The notes beneath the pieces were generated by a model. The model did not search any database. It worked only from the letters and a program-made list of their open reading frames with translations, and was not told the DNA's origin. Made by a program: the position numbers and the translations under genes. Positions 26,559 through 35,840 of a stretch of DNA of 64,000 nucleotides are shown piece after piece. This stretch comes from Paenibacillus tundrae (GTDB taxonomy: Bacteria; Bacillota; Bacilli; Paenibacillales; Paenibacillaceae): positions 62,001 to 126,000 of the forward strand of contig NZ_JAUSTI010000005.1 of assembly GCF_030812775.1 (NCBI RefSeq). Reading direction: 5' to 3'. Every line of letters starts with the position of its first letter. The stretch's first letter is position 1.

Positions 26559-27308
26559 ATGCGTTTACGTGGTAGAAAAGGAATCCGAGAAAATCTGGAG
26601 GAGCAGGTTGATCTTGTAGTTCTGGAACCCAACCAGCACAAAGGAAAATGGTCTGAACTGTTTGGTAATGACCATCCGATCTTTGTAGAATTCGGTATGG
26701 GCAAAGGGCAATTTATTAGCCAAATGAGCTATAAATATCCGGAGTTTAACTTTATCGGAATTGATATGTACGATGAGCTCGTTCGTCGTGCTAGTGAGAA
26801 AGCTCGCAATGCGTGGAGCCAGGCAGAAGTGGAGACACCACCTAACCTGAAGCTAGCGCTCGCCAATATTGAACAAATTGAGGATGTATTTGAACCAGAG
26901 GAACTGGAACGTATTTATCTAAACTTCAGTGATCCTTGGCCAAAAGCGAAGCATGCACGTCGTCGTTTGACACATCCACGTTTCTTGAAAAAATATAAAG
27001 AACTGCTTAATACTAAAGGACAAATTCACTTCAAGACAGATTCGGAGACGTTGTTTGATTTCTCACTCAATGCCATTGCTGACTTTGGCCTGCAAATGAC
27101 AAATATCTCTTTGAACTTGCACCGTGATGGATTGAATGAGGAACATGTGATGACCGAGTATGAGCAGAAGTTCATGGGCAAAGGTATGAATATTCACCGG
27201 GTTGAAGTCGTTGTTGGTGAAGAGGCTTTGCGTGAATATCAGCAAATGCGTTTGGACAAGTATAAAGTTCGTGAAGTTTCAGAAGAGACTGGCGAATCGC
27301 AGGAATAA
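26559..27308 (+). CDS. trmB: tRNA (guanine-N7-)-methyltransferase
   Basis: Methylates G46 of tRNAs with SAM; 249 aa. FVEFGMGKGQFISQMSYKYP is the SAM-binding motif, and NFSDPWPKAKHARRRLTHP is the TrmB signature DPWPKxxHxxRR that contacts tRNA. The MRLRGRKGIRENLE start at ATG 26559 is the classic TrmB N-terminus and lies 5 nt after CGGAGGA. Stands alone, followed by a terminator. Confidence 0.95.
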   Translation: MRLRGRKGIRENLEEQVDLVVLEPNQHKGKWSELFGNDHPIFVEFGMGKGQFISQMSYKYPEFNFIGIDMYDELVRRASEKARNAWSQAEVETPPNLKLALANIEQIEDVFEPEELERIYLNFSDPWPKAKHARRRLTHPRFLKKYKELLNTKGQIHFKTDSETLFDFSLNAIADFGLQMTNISLNLHRDGLNEEHVMTEYEQKFMGKGMNIHRVEVVVGEEALREYQQMRLDKYKVREVSEETGESQE

Positions 27309-27334
27309 TAGATCTGCATCTATCTATAAGTAGC

Positions 27335-27377
27335 AAAGCGACACAGAGAGCGTTAAAGCCTCAGGTGTCGCTTTTTT
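27335..27377 (+). terminator. Terminator after trmB
   Basis: AAAGCGACAC pairs with GTGTCGCTTT, followed by TTTT; the loop is about 20 nt. Confidence 0.8.
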
Positions 27378-27383
27378 GCTTCT

Positions 27384-29636
27384 TCAGGGCTCCGAATGTA
27401 ATTCTTTGCGGCGATAATCATTAGGCGTGACTCCATTAAACTTCTTGAACATACGATAAAAATAGGAGCTGTTCGTGAAGCCTGTTTTCTCGGCAATATC
27501 AGCAATGGAGTTCTCAGTCTCCATTAATAGAGTTTGAGCTTTCACAATCCGAGTTTCATTAATGACATCAGTTAACCCTTTAAGCGTTAGTTGCTTATAG
27601 AGCCTACTTATATAGATTGGAGACATGGTCAGCTCTTCTGCAATAGAAGTCACGCAGAGGTTGGTGTCCGCGTAATCCCGTTCAATAATTCTGTTTATTC
27701 GGCGGATCAGCTCATCATGTTTAAGGGTACGTTTCTCCTCCACCTTGGAGCCTAATTCATCGAACAGTTGATAGAAGTGAGCATGTACTTCACTGAGATC
27801 CTCGGCCTCATGAAGAGGCAGCATCGTCCCATCCGAGATAGAGTTAAGCGTCAGTTGATTGTTCTTTTTGAGTGTGTTGCGAACGTGGTTTAGTGTCATC
27901 GTAAGATGTGAGAGAGCTAGCTGAAAGACATTGAACGGATACGTCACCGTTTCATTTACGATCGTGGTGTACACCTGTTTGGCTTCCTCTGTTTTGCCTG
28001 TCATCAAATAATCAATGAGCTGTTTTTCCTTGCCAACAGGGAAGGCATACTCCTTAGCATGATAGGCCATGATGTCTGACGTGTACAATAGACAGCCAGA
28101 ACCATGAAATAGTCGATGCAGTGAAGCCTCTGCGGATCTTGCATAAGATGCGATGCAATCCTCAAGAGACTTTTCTTCTGGCCCGATGGTGAATGATATG
28201 GAGCATTTGAGATGTAGCATGACCGCATCCTGTAGCATTAGCAGCAATTCCTCGATCTTTTGCTCTCCAGCAGTCGTTGAGTGATCCCCCGAATCTTTCT
28301 CGTTAAAAATTAGAGTAATCAGATCCCCGCCCATATCTATGGCTTCGGAATGATGGGTAGTTTCAATCGTTTCTGTACATATGTTCATCATCGCGTATTT
28401 AACTAACTTAACCTCGTCCCGATAGGTATCACAGAAATCGACAAAGTGATCGATTCGAAGCAAAACAAGTCGAGAGCTACGCTTTACGTCTAAGGATGAA
28501 CCATAGAATTTCAATCGCTCGGCAAGTACACCACCCGTAAAGGTCTCGCGTCTCTGGAGAGCTCCCCGCAAATAATCTTGTCTGAGAATGTGCAGGCTTC
28601 CTCGCCGCTCTGCTTCCATCACACGCATACGCACCAGAACCTTATCAATAGGATGATACAATTTGCGCGATACAAGGTAAGACAAGAGCACACCAGCAAC
28701 CAATAGACCAAGACAGAATAGGACGGTATGGGTTCTCATCTTCCGGATGTCTGTAGTGATCAGATCGTAAGGTGTGATTCGCACATATCGCCAGCCTAGA
28801 TTGTCAGGAGAGGTGTAGGTAATTAGTGATTTCTCTCCATCCACTTCTGCGGTAAAGAATGCGGGCTGGGCTTCATTTTGCATAATAGGCTGTATAAACG
28901 ACTCATTAGAGAGATCCTTCATTAATGCACGTTCACCAAAATCAGACAATAGTTGTCCTTTTTCATTAATAATGAATGTATTGCCAGGCTGATCCTCCGA
29001 ATTGATGTTGGGACTGAGCCAGTCATCCTTAATGTTTACAATGACAGCATAATTCAGCTTGGCATTGTCGTTGATGGTGTCATAGCACAAATAGGTATAA
29101 CTGTTAACCTCGGTTTCTTCCGTTGTGCCAACCTGATATGTACGTGGGATGGGGACAAAGGGTTTATAGTCATGGAATTGCCGGAGAATCTCCGTGATTC
29201 CGTGATCGTCAATGTCAGAGATGGATTGTTGTCCAGTACGAACGCCATCTGAACTGATGAAGAACTCATTACTTTTGGAGTTGTATACATAGATGGATTC
29301 AATAAAAGGAAGGGACATGCGGTAGTTATCGAGCTGCTCCATGGCTGGAGTTATCTCATAAATGCTCGGTTTGGAGTATAAGAGTAGAGCAGAAATCGTG
29401 TAATCCTGATAAATCTGATAAGACAATGATTTGGCAGTCTCTGTCATTTTGGAAACTTCACGACTCGCCTGTGTGAGACTATCCATATCGGTACGATAGA
29501 CTTGGCGAAGAGCAATGCGGTTATAGTTGGCGTATAAAATGACAGAAGCAACTAGCAAGGTAGCGACCGTGCTGATGATAATGCCAACCAGAATTCGTGT
29601 AAACACTTTTTGGCTGTCTTCCGACCGTTTACGCAC
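27384..29636 (-). CDS. Membrane-bound AraC family regulator (YesN/LplR-type)
   Basis: A 750-aa one-component sensor. Residues 1-40 hold a basic start and a first membrane helix. Residues about 45-285 are a predicted extracellular Cache-like sensor region. A second helix (about 300-325, FCLGLLVAGVLLSYLV) is followed by a cytoplasmic linker, a middle region resembling degenerate GGDEF-type linkers, and the C-terminal AraC helix-turn-helix pair (about 650-745: SIAEELTMSPIYISRLYKQL and IADIAEKTGFTNSSYFYRMFKK). The GTG at 29636 lies 7-8 nt after GGAGGGG; the ATG at 29708 has none. It is divergent from the sugar ABC operon and probably controls it in response to an external sugar. Confidence 0.88.
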   Translation of the reverse strand: MRKRSEDSQKVFTRILVGIIISTVATLLVASVILYANYNRIALRQVYRTDMDSLTQASREVSKMTETAKSLSYQIYQDYTISALLLYSKPSIYEITPAMEQLDNYRMSLPFIESIYVYNSKSNEFFISSDGVRTGQQSISDIDDHGITEILRQFHDYKPFVPIPRTYQVGTTEETEVNSYTYLCYDTINDNAKLNYAVIVNIKDDWLSPNINSEDQPGNTFIINEKGQLLSDFGERALMKDLSNESFIQPIMQNEAQPAFFTAEVDGEKSLITYTSPDNLGWRYVRITPYDLITTDIRKMRTHTVLFCLGLLVAGVLLSYLVSRKLYHPIDKVLVRMRVMEAERRGSLHILRQDYLRGALQRRETFTGGVLAERLKFYGSSLDVKRSSRLVLLRIDHFVDFCDTYRDEVKLVKYAMMNICTETIETTHHSEAIDMGGDLITLIFNEKDSGDHSTTAGEQKIEELLLMLQDAVMLHLKCSISFTIGPEEKSLEDCIASYARSAEASLHRLFHGSGCLLYTSDIMAYHAKEYAFPVGKEKQLIDYLMTGKTEEAKQVYTTIVNETVTYPFNVFQLALSHLTMTLNHVRNTLKKNNQLTLNSISDGTMLPLHEAEDLSEVHAHFYQLFDELGSKVEEKRTLKHDELIRRINRIIERDYADTNLCVTSIAEELTMSPIYISRLYKQLTLKGLTDVINETRIVKAQTLLMETENSIADIAEKTGFTNSSYFYRMFKKFNGVTPNDYRRKELHSEP

Positions 29637-29743
29637 TACTTTTCCCCTCCATTTCTTCTGTATATATGATAGGTGAAGCGTAGTTTTGAACGAGTGAAGT
29701 TCCTTCACAGATGTCCATAGTCAGCCAGAGCTGGCAAAATAAA

Positions 29744-29772
29744 TTATATATTATGTATGCGTTTACATCAAT
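29744..29772 (-). promoter_or_regulatory. AraC-regulator promoter with overlapping cre site
   Basis: On the - strand TTGATG (29767-29772), 17 bp, TATAAT (29744-29749). The spacer contains TGTAAACGCATACA (29755-29768), one mismatch from the cre consensus, overlapping the -35 end. CcpA bound here would block transcription of the regulator, giving indirect catabolite repression of the divergent sugar operon. Confidence 0.55.
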
Positions 29773-29829
29773 GCTATACAAGGAGTTTGACTGTCAATCT
29801 AAAACGTAAAGTTCAACTTTCGCTTGATT

Positions 29830-29934
29830 GTTCACTACGGCTAGCGTATGTACGATATCAACATTTGTGAACGTTCAGCTGTTCATTTCACTGTTCGTTC
29901 GAATTGTTCATATTCACTTTAGCAAGATCGTTCA
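29830..29934. promoter_or_regulatory. Cluster of GTTCA repeats upstream of the sugar ABC operon
   Basis: GTTCA occurs at 29830, 29873, 29881, 29906 and 29930, with GTTCG at 29893; one copy is part of the palindrome GAACGTTC (29869-29876). Tandem short repeats before an operon next to an AraC-type regulator suggest its operators. Confidence 0.4.
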
Positions 29935-29946
29935 TTTTCCGGACAG

Positions 29947-30948
29947 ATGATTCAGTATTCAAGAGCGATAGGGCCCCCTACAATAAAAACCAGAGCTCCA
30001 CAGCGCACCAGCGCCGTCAAGAAATTCGGGAGGGATCGAGCCATGCTCAAAGAATTGAATAAAAACAAAATGATGTTTCTCATGCTGCTGCCTACACTGA
30101 TCTTTTTTCTGATTAACTCGTATTTTCCGATGGTCGGCATCTACTATGCGTTTACGAGGTATGACTTTGAAGGTGGTTTGTTTGGTAGCCCATTTGTAGG
30201 TTTGGAGAACTTCAAGTTTCTCTGGCAATCAGGAATGCTTCTGAAGCTGACCACTAATACCGTGGGTTACAATCTAGCTTTCATTATATTAGGGAACGGA
30301 CTCGCTATCTTTTGCGCAATCATGCTCAGTGAGATCAGGGGCAAAGTGTTCAAAAAAGTGACCCAATCCGTTATGTTTTTACCGTATTTCATTTCATTTG
30401 TATTATTGAGCGTAATCGCTTACAACATGTTTAACTATGAATCCGGTTTTGTGAATACGGTGCTGAAGCGCTTCGAGGCAGGGCCGGTTGATATCTATAA
30501 TACGCCATGGATCTGGGTGTTCCTGATCATCATCTTCTATCTATGGAAGAACCTCGGATACAGCATGGTTATCTATTTGGCTGCGATTACAGGCATCAGT
30601 GATGAATACTACGAAGCGGCCCGAATGGATGGAGCGAATATCTTTCAACGGATCTGGTACATTACGGTTCCGATGTTGAAACCAACGTTTGTTATTCTGC
30701 TGCTCTTCTCATTAGGAAGCATTATGAAGGGGCAATTTGATCTCTTTTACCAACTGATTGGAAACAACGGGGTGCTGTATAATGCCACCGATATTATTGA
30801 CACTTACGTATATCGCTCGTTGAAGGTGACTTTTGATATTGGCATGGCGACGGCTGCGGGCCTCTATCAATCCCTGTTCGGTTTTATTCTCATCATGACA
30901 GTCAATTACATCATCCGCAAAGTGAATGAGGATTACGCATTGTTCTAG
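29947..30948 (+). CDS. ABC transporter permease (LplB family)
   Basis: First permease of a CUT1-type importer, 333 aa, with about six membrane helices. The EAA loop is near residues 215-235 (SDEYYEAARMDGANIFQRIWYI). The C-terminus DYALF is typical of LplB-like permeases. ATG 29947 gives a basic 30-residue lead; an alternative ATG at 30043 has the stronger ribosome site GGGAGGG 8 nt upstream. I keep the longer form because many homologues carry such a lead. The substrate is unknown, probably an oligosaccharide. Confidence 0.88.
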   Translation: MIQYSRAIGPPTIKTRAPQRTSAVKKFGRDRAMLKELNKNKMMFLMLLPTLIFFLINSYFPMVGIYYAFTRYDFEGGLFGSPFVGLENFKFLWQSGMLLKLTTNTVGYNLAFIILGNGLAIFCAIMLSEIRGKVFKKVTQSVMFLPYFISFVLLSVIAYNMFNYESGFVNTVLKRFEAGPVDIYNTPWIWVFLIIIFYLWKNLGYSMVIYLAAITGISDEYYEAARMDGANIFQRIWYITVPMLKPTFVILLLFSLGSIMKGQFDLFYQLIGNNGVLYNATDIIDTYVYRSLKVTFDIGMATAAGLYQSLFGFILIMTVNYIIRKVNEDYALF

Positions 30949-30978
30949 AACGCCCAATAGGCAGAAGGGAGACCTACT

Positions 30979-31878
30979 ATGCATACTCGTTCCAGAGATT
31001 CGGAATTTACGATGCTCTTTCAAGTGATCGCGTACACCTTTATTTTGTTTCTTTCCATCATCTGTTTGGTGCCATTTCTACTCATTCTGTCTGGTTCATT
31101 CAGCAGTAATGAATCCATCGTGAGGGAGGGATACCATCTATTTCCCACTGATTTCTCACTTGAAGGTTACAAAATGGTATTCAAATTCCCTACACAAGTA
31201 CTCAAAGCCTATGGCGTCACTGTATTTACGACCGTTGTAGGAACAGCGCTTGGACTATTCTTCATCACCATGGCGGGGTTTGTATTACAACGCAAAGATT
31301 TTAAATACCGGAATACCTTCTCCTTCTTCATTTATTTTACGACCTTATTCGGTGGAGGACTTGTACCTTGGTACATCATGCTGGCGAATTACTTTAACTT
31401 GACCGATACGTACACCGTATTGATCTTCCCCGGGCTCATGACACCGTTTCTCATCATTTTAATGAAAAATTTCATTCGATCCGCTGTTCCTGACGAGCTC
31501 ATTGAGTCTGCCAAAATTGATGGCGCGAATGACTTCCGCATTTACTTCAGTGTTGTATTGAATTTGGCGATGCCCGGCATTGCCACAGTGGGGCTTTTCC
31601 TCGCACTCGGATACTGGAACGACTGGTTTACATCATCGCTATTTATTAACAATCCGGATATGTATCAATTGCAATTCTATCTATACAACACGATGAACAC
31701 GATTACGTTTATAGATCAGATGGCGATTGGAACAGGGATTACACTGAGTCAGGATGTGCCCACTGAATCAACCAAGATGGCGATGGCGATTATCGTAACT
31801 GGACCGATCTTGTTCCTGTATCCGTTTGTTCAACGTTATTTTGTCAGAGGACTGACGATTGGTGCGGTTAAAGGTTAG
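30979..31878 (+). CDS. ABC transporter permease (LplC/YtcP family)
   Basis: Second permease, 299 aa, six predicted helices. The EAA loop is near residues 175-200 (PDELIESAKIDGANDFRIYFSV). PFVQRYFVRGLTIGAVKG is the standard LplC ending. AGAAGGGAG precedes ATG 30979, 30 bp after the first permease. The pair and the following lipoprotein lack their own ATPase, as is common for this family. Confidence 0.9.
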   Translation: MHTRSRDSEFTMLFQVIAYTFILFLSIICLVPFLLILSGSFSSNESIVREGYHLFPTDFSLEGYKMVFKFPTQVLKAYGVTVFTTVVGTALGLFFITMAGFVLQRKDFKYRNTFSFFIYFTTLFGGGLVPWYIMLANYFNLTDTYTVLIFPGLMTPFLIILMKNFIRSAVPDELIESAKIDGANDFRIYFSVVLNLAMPGIATVGLFLALGYWNDWFTSSLFINNPDMYQLQFYLYNTMNTITFIDQMAIGTGITLSQDVPTESTKMAMAIIVTGPILFLYPFVQRYFVRGLTIGAVKG

Positions 31879-31983
31879 AACGCGAAACCGATATGGCTTC
31901 AGGGTGGTTGCAGTCCGAACTTCCCTGTACTACATCGGATCTGCGCTAACATATACGTTTCAACACAAAAAGGGAGGATGCAT

Positions 31984-33534
31984 ATGCGAAACAAAACATT
32001 TCTTCGGCACCTGTCTCTAATTATTGCCTTAATGATGTTTGCTGGGGTGCTGGCCGCATGTAACACAGGTTCGGGGGGATCGACACAAGGTAGTCCAGAG
32101 GGAGGCTCTTCAACTTCCAAAGGAGACAAAGTAACCTTGCAATTCTACATGCTTGGAGATGCACCGAAAGACCTACCGACCATTGAATCAGAAATTAATA
32201 AATTGGCTGAGGCTGAACTGAACGTCAACGTCAAATTCAATTACACCTCCTGGACAGACTGGGATCAAAAATATAAATTGTTGCTCTCCTCGGGGCAACC
32301 GATAGACCTTATATTTACGGCGGATTGGACATTCTACCAGTCCTATGCGAAAAAAGGTGCGTTCCTTGCGCTAGATGAAATGCTGCCTAAGGTTGCACCG
32401 GCTCTGCAAGCTCATGTACCAGAGGATATGTGGAATGCAGTCAAAATCAATGACAAAATCTATACGGTTCCTTCCACATGGATTGAATATGTAACGGAAG
32501 GTATTGCGTACCGTGAAGATTTACGTGAGAAGTATCATTTGCCTAAGCCTGAATCTATGGAGACACTTGAAGCGTATCTTGAGGGAATCAAAGCGAATGA
32601 ACCGGATATGATACCGATCGCAGACAGCAATGCAAATCATACGCATGGCATTCGTCAATTGAACGCTAAGCTTGTTAATACAGCTGGTCAGCTACCTTAT
32701 GGTCTGGATATCATGTATGATTCACCGTCCAATGTTGCTTCCTATTGGGGTTCAGCGCAGCACCTGGAAGATCTGAAAACCTACAAGCGCTGGATGGACA
32801 AAGGATTTTTCCCGAAAAATGTACTGAATGTGAAAGACACTTCTAATTCATTGCTGCAAAATGGCAAAGCGGCTGTGATTCTCTCAGGAGAGAATCCGAA
32901 CAAATTCAACGCTGACGTAATTAAGATCCAGTCAACACACCCTGATTGGAAGTTGGGTTATTTCCCATACCCGAATGCGAAAGGGTTTGCACAACCAGTT
33001 CATCCGATTCATAACGGTTTCGCAATTCCGCGTAGCAGTAAAAATCCAGAAAGAGCACTCGCATTTTATGAGAAGCTGGTTACGGATAAACGATACAACT
33101 GGCTTACTGAGTATGGCGTAGAGGGGAAAAACTTTGAAGTACAGGATGGTTACTACAAAATGATTGGCGATGCTCAGACCAATGGCTTCCCGCGCGAGGG
33201 TATGAACGGCTGGGCATGGCGGAATCCAGAATTCATGCTGTATGACAAGTCATTTGACGATGTCCTGAGCATGTTCGAGGAACTCGACAAAATGAAGAAG
33301 CCAGATATTTTCACTGGATTTGCAGAGGATTGGACACCTTATCAGGCTGAAAAGGCAGCATTGGAGCAAGTGGAGAAACAGTATCTCTATCCGCTAAACG
33401 TAGGCTTAGTAGCCGATGTCGAGACAGGACTGAATACATTTATGGAGAAGGCGCAGCAGGCTGGACTTGAAAAAATCCAAAGTGAATATACGAAGCAGTG
33501 GCAAGAATATCTGAAATCGGCTGGGATTCAATGA
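31984..33534 (+). CDS. Extracellular solute-binding lipoprotein (LplA-like)
   Basis: A 516-aa sugar-binding lipoprotein. The signal peptide MRNKTFLRHLSLIIALMMF ends in the lipobox LAAC (Cys about 26), followed by a Gly/Ser-rich linker and the type-1 binding fold from VTLQFYMLGDAPKDLP onward. AAAAAGGGAGG precedes the gene. ATG 31978 abuts that site, so ATG 31984 is the likely start. It completes the permease-permease-binding protein operon. DUF3502-like ending (from about residue 440) is common in this group. Substrate not determined. Confidence 0.9.
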   Translation: MRNKTFLRHLSLIIALMMFAGVLAACNTGSGGSTQGSPEGGSSTSKGDKVTLQFYMLGDAPKDLPTIESEINKLAEAELNVNVKFNYTSWTDWDQKYKLLLSSGQPIDLIFTADWTFYQSYAKKGAFLALDEMLPKVAPALQAHVPEDMWNAVKINDKIYTVPSTWIEYVTEGIAYREDLREKYHLPKPESMETLEAYLEGIKANEPDMIPIADSNANHTHGIRQLNAKLVNTAGQLPYGLDIMYDSPSNVASYWGSAQHLEDLKTYKRWMDKGFFPKNVLNVKDTSNSLLQNGKAAVILSGENPNKFNADVIKIQSTHPDWKLGYFPYPNAKGFAQPVHPIHNGFAIPRSSKNPERALAFYEKLVTDKRYNWLTEYGVEGKNFEVQDGYYKMIGDAQTNGFPREGMNGWAWRNPEFMLYDKSFDDVLSMFEELDKMKKPDIFTGFAEDWTPYQAEKAALEQVEKQYLYPLNVGLVADVETGLNTFMEKAQQAGLEKIQSEYTKQWQEYLKSAGIQ

Positions 33535-33585
33535 TCAAGTGTTTGATATGGGAATCGTTGGCTCTGCTCCTTTAAACTCATACAA

Positions 33586-33622
33586 GAAAGGGTACCTTCA
33601 TAACGAAGATACCCTTTTTCGT
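33586..33622. terminator. Bidirectional terminator
   Basis: AAAGGGTACCTTC pairs with GAAGATACCCTTT, with T tracts on both strands. It separates the sugar operon from the convergent glycosyltransferase. Confidence 0.75.
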
Positions 33623-33641
33623 ATATGAGTTGTTAGAAGCG

Positions 33642-34790
33642 TTAAACGCTTGACTGATCGGATGGATAAGAACGGATTTCTAATAGATCAATGATGCTCT
33701 GCGCACTCTGTGTTGGATGATACTTGGCAATCTGAGCCAAATGGCGTTTACGTTTTCGGACAATATCCGGGTATTTATGTAACAGCCGATTCATCCAGTT
33801 CACCACAACATCTAGGGAAGTGATCGCTTCTCCAAGCCCTCTAGAAGTAAAATAATGAACGTTCTCTTCTTCCTGACCTGGAATCGGATTATGAAATAAC
33901 ATCGGAATACCCTTGGCAAGACCCTCACTGCATGTCATTCCACCAGGCTTGGTGATGAGCAGATCGGAAACCTCCATTAGTTTGTCTACCTCATTAGTGT
34001 ATCCAATGATATGAATGTTTTCTTTTTGATATATAGGATTCTGTTCCATGCTGATTCTTACTTTGTCATTCCGCCCCAAGCAGAAAATGAGCTGAATATC
34101 CTTGTGCCAACGGGTAAGCATCTGATTCACAACTTCATCACTGAGCATTCCCCAACCACCACCCATGACTAATACGGTAGGCATATTTTTCAAATTGAAC
34201 CTGCTCTGGATCTCTTCACGTTCGGGGTGTTCCCAAAAGTTAGGGTGAACGGGTATGCCTGTTACTCGAATTTTGTCTACAGATACACCTCTCAGCATCA
34301 GTTTGGACTTTACCTCATCTGTAGAGACGAGGTATAAGTCCACCTCAGGGCTGATCCAGGTACCATGAGCATCATAATCGGTAATTACAGTACACAGTGG
34401 CACTTGCACGCCCAATCGTTTCAACCTGGATATCACAGCACTTGGAATGGGATGTGTACAAACGATGACATTTGGACGAAGCTGACGAACAATACTGCGT
34501 GTATGAGTATAGAACAGCTTATGTAGTGCCAAAGTAGTCAATCGATTTAGAGACTTTTTATATTGATGTTTGTATACATAGCCGACTAGCTTGGGTTGGT
34601 TGGTAACGGTTTTTTTATATGCGGTAATGATCAATGGTGCAACCCGGGGGTTAAGGAAGCTTCCGAGTTCAAGGACTTTGGTCTGCACATCGGTAGAAAG
34701 TTTGCGCAAACTGCTGGAAAGGGCGTAAGCCGCTTGAGTGTGTCCTGCACCAAAACCTTCTGATAATAGTAATACTCGTTTTTTCTCCAC
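33642..34790 (-). CDS. MGDG synthase family glycosyltransferase (diglucosyl-DAG synthase-like)
   Basis: A 382-aa GT28-type enzyme that transfers hexose to diacylglycerol. The N-terminus VLLLSEGFGAGHTQAA is the MGDG-synthase motif that binds the lipid acceptor. PNVIVCTHPIPSAVI and VITDYDAHGTW follow, then the nucleotide-sugar site LLITKPGGMTCSEGLAKGIPM. It resembles UgtP, the anchor synthase for lipoteichoic acid in B. subtilis. Start GTG 34790 with AGGTGA upstream. It lies 50 bp after the PAP2 gene on the same strand. Confidence 0.88.
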   Translation of the reverse strand: MEKKRVLLLSEGFGAGHTQAAYALSSSLRKLSTDVQTKVLELGSFLNPRVAPLIITAYKKTVTNQPKLVGYVYKHQYKKSLNRLTTLALHKLFYTHTRSIVRQLRPNVIVCTHPIPSAVISRLKRLGVQVPLCTVITDYDAHGTWISPEVDLYLVSTDEVKSKLMLRGVSVDKIRVTGIPVHPNFWEHPEREEIQSRFNLKNMPTVLVMGGGWGMLSDEVVNQMLTRWHKDIQLIFCLGRNDKVRISMEQNPIYQKENIHIIGYTNEVDKLMEVSDLLITKPGGMTCSEGLAKGIPMLFHNPIPGQEEENVHYFTSRGLGEAITSLDVVVNWMNRLLHKYPDIVRKRKRHLAQIAKYHPTQSAQSIIDLLEIRSYPSDQSSV

Positions 34791-34840
34791 GCTTGATTCA
34801 CCTGTTCCTGCTAGGTTTTCCTACGTCTAACATATCGACT

Positions 34841-35368
34841 TTAAGTCCAGAATGCAACTGTCGCGAGTGCGACCAAAGTACCGATTGTAGCACCAGCAAG
34901 GACATCGGAAGGATAATGCAACCCCAAGTATATTCGGGAGAATCCGACAACAAGCGCTACAGGCAATAATACGCTCAGAAGAAATGGATCCATCGTCATA
35001 AATGGCACGGTAACCGAAAAGATCGCGGTGGTGTGTCCAGATGGGAATGAATGATCCGTCAAAGGATTACGAAACGTAATCGTGTCTGGTAATGCAAGGT
35101 AAGGCCGTATACGAGGATACAGCTTCTTGGCGATCGCCACGGGAATATGGCTAACTGCTAGAGCTACACAGGCTTGAAGTCCTGTTGTATTCCATGGAGC
35201 CGGTGCGAGCAACCATATCAACAGTGAAATGGCGATAGATGATGTCGCCCCGCCCAGATGGGTGAAATAATAGAGCCAAAAATTCATAAAACGATTATGA
35301 AGTCGACCATTAATCCACATAAACACATTTCGATCATACTCTTGAAACTTAACAAATAAACGGCTCAT
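34841..35368 (-). CDS. PAP2 family phosphatase
   Basis: A 175-aa membrane phosphatase with about five helices. The three motifs are intact: KKLYPRIRP, PSGHTTAIF, and SRIYLGLHYPSDVLAG. These mark lipid phosphatases acting on phosphatidate, undecaprenyl diphosphate or similar. CAGGAGG lies 6 nt before ATG 35368 (MSRLFVKF). The frame stays open to 35551, but that stretch is a repeat-like element, not protein. With the next gene, a diacylglycerol glycosyltransferase, it may form a lipid-recycling pair. Confidence 0.87.
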   Translation of the reverse strand: MSRLFVKFQEYDRNVFMWINGRLHNRFMNFWLYYFTHLGGATSSIAISLLIWLLAPAPWNTTGLQACVALAVSHIPVAIAKKLYPRIRPYLALPDTITFRNPLTDHSFPSGHTTAIFSVTVPFMTMDPFLLSVLLPVALVVGFSRIYLGLHYPSDVLAGATIGTLVALATVAFWT

Positions 35369-35400
35369 ATTGGCCTCCTGCCAGTCAGGCCGCCCCAGAA

Positions 35401-35552
35401 CGTGTCTCAAAACATGCTGAAGTGCATCTTTTACCGCCCTTTCGCTCCCTGCTGCGTCAATTTCTCTTGACGTGCCTAGGCAAGTCAGCGGAAAACTTCC
35501 TTGCTTAGAACGAAAATTCGCCAATATCTGCTTCCTTCGGAGTTCAGACACG
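35401..35552. repeat. MITE-like element, 152 bp
   Basis: The ends CGTGTCTCAA (35401-35410) and TTCAGACACG (35543-35552) are inverted with one mismatch. Internal hairpins include CGTCAA/TTGACG (35455-35472) and the palindrome GCCTAGGC. It abuts the PAP2 start. Only one copy is in this window. Confidence 0.45.
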
Positions 35553-35621
35553 CCCTAATCGGCGGCAGTATTTCCGGGTAAGTTCTGGTTCCGGTTTTTG
35601 TCCTGATTACTATATAACCGT

Positions 35622-35840
35622 TTTTAGAGGTAGTTCAAAAAGTCCACTTTTGATTACGAAGGATGCCTAATGGCATCGCAGCATCGAATATGGAATTCAG
35701 CCGAAATAAGCGGGATGCTTACGAAGCTTGTTTCCTTCGGAAACATGTAGTTGCTCACGTAGTTTTCCTACGCTCCGCTACTCCATTTCTATCTTCGTCC
35801 CATCTTCTCGGTACTGAAAAGCGTCCTTTTTGAACACACA
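35622..35840. repeat. MITE-like repeat, copy A
   Basis: A 219-bp element with inverted ends GTTCAAAAAG (35633-35642) and CTTTTTGAAC (35826-35835). A closely similar 184-bp copy lies at 45202-45385. Copy A carries about 35-38 extra bases near 35720-35760. Internal hairpin CACGTAG/CTACG near 35757-35772. No open frame in common, so it is a non-coding repeat. Confidence 0.75.

Noticed and set aside
35369..35551. N-terminal extension of the PAP2 protein
   Set aside because: The open frame is part of a repeat-like element. A good ribosome site and ATG at 35368 fit the PAP2 family start.
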